A DNA stretch of 34,828 nt from an uncultured Chloroflexota bacterium (GTDB taxonomy: Bacteria; Chloroflexota; Anaerolineae; Aggregatilineales; Phototrophicaceae): NCBI GenBank assembly GCA_937927665.1, contig CALBRY010000401.1, forward strand, positions 1 to 34,828, read 5' to 3'. Each line of letters opens with the position of its first letter. The first letter of the stretch is position 1. Of the stretch, positions 32,513 to 34,828 are shown in pieces. Under the pieces are notes generated by a model. It saw nothing but the letters and a program-made list of their open reading frames with translations, did not search any database and had not been told where the DNA came from. A program made the translations under genes and the position numbers.

Positions 32513-33547
32513 ATGAGTGTGGGACCGGATTCAGTAGAGACAACGGGAGAAACCGTTGAGGAGGCGATCGAACGCGGTCTGCAAGAATTGGGCGTCGATC
32601 CTCTGCAAGTGATGATTGAAGTGCTGGAAGAGCCGCACGGCGGCGCGTATGGCACAGATAAGCGTCCTGCCCGTGTGCGTCTTCAGTTGATCGGTGGTCG
32701 TGTGCAGATTCCACCTCCCGCACCTGAACCGCCGCCCGAACCACGCCGCGAACGAGAACCACAACGCGATACCGAGCGCGCACCCCGCAATGGGCGGGAA
32801 AAAACGAGTGCTGCACCGCGTGCTGCACGCCCCGCGCGCCCTGAAAAGGCAGCGCGTCCTGAACGCAGCGAAAAACGCGAACGCGGCGAGCGGCGCGACC
32901 GTACCGAGCGCGTCGAACCCATCGAACCACTGCCGGAATCGGATGAGTTGACACCGGTTATGTCGGCAGAAAACAAGCCGTATATCGATATTGACGTCGA
33001 TGATCACGATGAGAATCTGCCGCTGCTCTACACGCCGGACGAAGTGCCGGAGAGCGAACAGGATGACGAAGCACAGGTTAGCAAAGTTGTGCTTAACGAA
33101 CTGCTCGAGCGGATGTCGGTGAATGCGCGAATCGCTGTACGTCGGGCAACTCCCGGCGAACAGGGCGGACGTTCGCCGTGGGTTTTGGATGTCAACGGTG
33201 GGCGTGATTTGCGGCGGCGTTTGGTTGGCAAACGCGGCGATACGCTGGCAGCGCTCCAGTACATCACCCGCTTGGTTGCCAGCCGCGAATTACAGCGGCG
33301 TGTTGATGTCGTGGTGGATGTCGAAAGCTACAAGGTCGAACGTGCTGCAACGCTGCATAGTCTCGCGCTCCGCATGGCAGACGAGGCGCTGCGTTCCGAA
33401 CGGACGATCACCCTTGAACCCATGCCCCCCCATGAGCGCCGGATCATTCACTTGGCGCTTCGCGGTCGGCAGGATGTTGTTACACGCAGTGTCGGCGAAG
33501 GTTCGACACGTAAAGTCACAATCGTTCCTCATTCTCAACAGTCATGA
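32513..33547 (+). CDS. jag: RNA-binding protein Jag (KhpB, SpoIIIJ-associated)
   Basis: Jag/KhpB is a cytoplasmic RNA-binding protein linked to cell division and envelope control. The 344-residue protein has a Jag-N domain (about 5-60, TGETVEEAIERGLQELGV..VMIEVLEEPHGGAYG) and a long Pro/Arg/Glu-rich linker (about 66-187). A KH domain (about 191-272) carries GKRGDTLAALQYITRL, and a C-terminal R3H domain (about 273-336) carries the R-x-x-H pair (Arg310, His313 in HERRIIHLAL). The linker is longer and more charged than in Bacillus. It starts with a GAGGGATT-spaced ATG 19 nt after the terminator. Its TGA overlaps the ATG of the PfkB gene (ATGA). Confidence 0.93.
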   Translation: MSVGPDSVETTGETVEEAIERGLQELGVDPLQVMIEVLEEPHGGAYGTDKRPARVRLQLIGGRVQIPPPAPEPPPEPRREREPQRDTERAPRNGREKTSAAPRAARPARPEKAARPERSEKRERGERRDRTERVEPIEPLPESDELTPVMSAENKPYIDIDVDDHDENLPLLYTPDEVPESEQDDEAQVSKVVLNELLERMSVNARIAVRRATPGEQGGRSPWVLDVNGGRDLRRRLVGKRGDTLAALQYITRLVASRELQRRVDVVVDVESYKVERAATLHSLALRMADEALRSERTITLEPMPPHERRIIHLALRGRQDVVTRSVGEGSTRKVTIVPHSQQS

Positions 33548-34401
33548 CAACATCACCCGATTATCTATTGATCGGTCATATGACAGCAGACTTGACCCCC
33601 GGTGGACGTATCGCCGGGGGAACGGTGTCGTATGCGGCGCGCACAGCGGCGGCATTCGATTTGAACGTTGGCTTATTGACCAGCATGGCGGCAGACGAGC
33701 CGCTCCTTTCTGCGATTAGCCCGCATACGTATGATGTGTGCGTGCTGCCTGCCGATCAGACAACTACCTATGAAAACATCTATCTGCCGAGCGGTCGGGT
33801 GCAGTATGTGCGTGGGGTAGCCTCACGCATTCGTGCCGCCGATATGCCAGAGCGCTTTTTAGGTGCGCCGCTGGTGCATCTCGCGCCCATCGCCGACGAG
33901 ATCGATGGAGACGTTGCCGCATTGTTTCCAAATGCTGTGACGCTGCTCACGCTGCAAGGGTGGCTGCGCCGTTGGGACGCTGACGGACGCGTCCATTTTA
34001 AGCGCTGGTTTGATTCGGATGCTTTGCAGCATATCAATATCGTCGTGTTCAGCGAAGAAGATATTGTCGAATCGCCCGATATCGAAGCCGCTTTCGCGGG
34101 TGTGGTTGAGCATCTTTTTGTCACCCGCGCTGAAAAAGGCGGCACGTATTATCATCGCGGTGAGCCGATTCCCTACACCACACCACAGGTCGAGATGATT
34201 CACCCGACAGGCGCGGGTGATGTATTCGCGGCTTCACTGCTGGCGAGTTTGCCCACGTTGAGTTTTGATATGCTCACCGCCGTGCAGGCGGCGGCGGCGC
34301 TGGCGGCGATCAGTGTGACGCGCACAGGGCTGGAGAGCGCCCCCACGCGTGATGAAGTCCTCAAAGTGATGGGTAATGCGCTGCGGAGGGGTGATGGCTA
34401 A
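33544..34401 (+). CDS. PfkB/ribokinase family carbohydrate kinase
   Basis: This 285-residue kinase phosphorylates a sugar or nucleoside with ATP. It has a Gly-Gly-rich substrate side near the start (GGTVSYAARTAAAFDLNVGLLTS) and the PfkB signature near the end (HPTGAGDVFAASLLASL, with the catalytic Asp of GAGD). Specificity within the family cannot be read. It starts with an ATG overlapping the jag stop and ends by overlapping the amidohydrolase start by 8 nt. It therefore continues the jag transcript, replacing the mnmE that often follows jag in other bacteria. Confidence 0.88.
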   Translation: MTTSPDYLLIGHMTADLTPGGRIAGGTVSYAARTAAAFDLNVGLLTSMAADEPLLSAISPHTYDVCVLPADQTTTYENIYLPSGRVQYVRGVASRIRAADMPERFLGAPLVHLAPIADEIDGDVAALFPNAVTLLTLQGWLRRWDADGRVHFKRWFDSDALQHINIVVFSEEDIVESPDIEAAFAGVVEHLFVTRAEKGGTYYHRGEPIPYTTPQVEMIHPTGAGDVFAASLLASLPTLSFDMLTAVQAAAALAAISVTRTGLESAPTRDEVLKVMGNALRRGDG

Positions 34402-34828
34402 CGGCGTTGACCTGATCTTGTTCAACGGCAGCATCATTACGATGAATCCGGCGCAGCCCCGCGTTTCCGCCTTAGCGATTCAGTTTGGGCGTATCGTTGC
34501 AGCGGGATCAGACAGCGAAATCACACCGTTGGCGGGCGCAAATACGATCCGCCATAACTTGAATGGGCGCGCGGTCATTCCCGGAATCACTGACGCGCAC
34601 ATTCATTTTTTAGGAACGACCGGACTGCTGCACACCGTCGATCTGTTTGATGTGCCGAGCCTCGCCGAAGCGCTCGATCGGGTGGCGGCGCGGGCAGCAA
34701 AAACGCCGAAAGGCGAATGGATAGAAGGTTACGGTTGGTGGCAGGAGCGCTGGGCAGAACGTCAATTCCAGTTCCCCACGCGGCAGGACTTGGATCGCGT
34801 CGCACCCGATCATCCGGTATTTTTGCGT
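34394..34828 (+). CDS. YtcJ-like metal-dependent amidohydrolase (3' end outside window)
   Basis: The 145 residues present begin MANGVDLILFNGSIITMN, a typical amidohydrolase N-terminal beta-sandwich start. They contain GRAVIPGITDAHIHF, with the HxH metal ligands (His-Ile-His), followed by GEWIEGYGWWQERW and PTRQDLDRVAPDHPVFLR. The last segment is characteristic of the Amidohydro_3/YtcJ group, whose substrates are mostly unknown. GGAGG lies 4 nt before the ATG, inside the end of the PfkB gene, so the two are translationally coupled. The C-terminal catalytic residues are outside the window. Confidence 0.88.
   Translation, partial: MANGVDLILFNGSIITMNPAQPRVSALAIQFGRIVAAGSDSEITPLAGANTIRHNLNGRAVIPGITDAHIHFLGTTGLLHTVDLFDVPSLAEALDRVAARAAKTPKGEWIEGYGWWQERWAERQFQFPTRQDLDRVAPDHPVFLR

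Overview
The window looks like chromosomal DNA of a Chloroflexota bacterium, probably of the Anaerolineae or a neighbouring class. This is inferred from gene content and gene order, not from a marker-gene tree. The clues are a long acidic/Pro-Thr-rich linker joining a lipobox to a FAS1 domain, PucR-type regulators, a PIG3-type quinone oxidoreductase, a GVHH-type isoleucyl-tRNA synthetase and the rpmH-rnpA-yidD-[lipoprotein]-yidC-jag block. Coding density is high and both strands are used. Several operons have start/stop overlaps, and many genes end in clear hairpins. I see no insertion sequence, prophage, CRISPR array, tRNA or rRNA.

Layout. 1-1290 (-) is the N-terminal part of a large multi-spanning membrane protein. 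1384-3888 (+) holds rpmF, fabD and a FAS1 lipoprotein. 3961-8147 (-) holds a BI-1 family membrane protein, a class I/II aminotransferase, and a coupled pair of a quinone oxidoreductase and an Rmd-like sugar-nucleotide reductase. 8289-12765 (+) is a tightly overlapping seven-gene operon: two GNAT acetyltransferases, an AlaX-type tRNA editing protein, two membrane-anchored TPR proteins and two small single-span proteins. 12967-16176 (+) is ileS. 16343-25582 centres on a large glutamate synthase (-), flanked by two paralogous PucR regulators, with a 69-residue unknown protein and an Arg/Ser-rich membrane protein nearby. 25694-26773 (+) is a 6-phosphofructokinase. 26829-29289 (-) is a three-gene operon of unknown function with winged-helix-like segments. 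It diverges from 29490-34828 (+): rpmH, rnpA, yidD, a PQQ-propeller lipoprotein, yidC, jag, a PfkB-family kinase and the start of a YtcJ-like amidohydrolase.

How the genes may work together. The rpmH-to-jag block couples ribosome and RNase P synthesis to membrane protein insertion. Glutamate synthase, the PucR regulators and the aminotransferase form a plausible amino-nitrogen theme. A perfect inverted repeat (TGCACAA-N4-TTGTGCA) sits on the predicted transcription start of the second pucR gene, and related half-sites lie in the glutamate synthase upstream region, which suggests an autoregulated nitrogen circuit. The best candidates for something little described are the unknown winged-helix operon sharing a divergent promoter region with rpmH, the PucR/gltB circuit, and the GNAT-AlaX-TPR operon. 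The ileS gene carries a swapped class I signature (GVHH instead of HIGH), a form I recall being linked to very strong mupirocin resistance.
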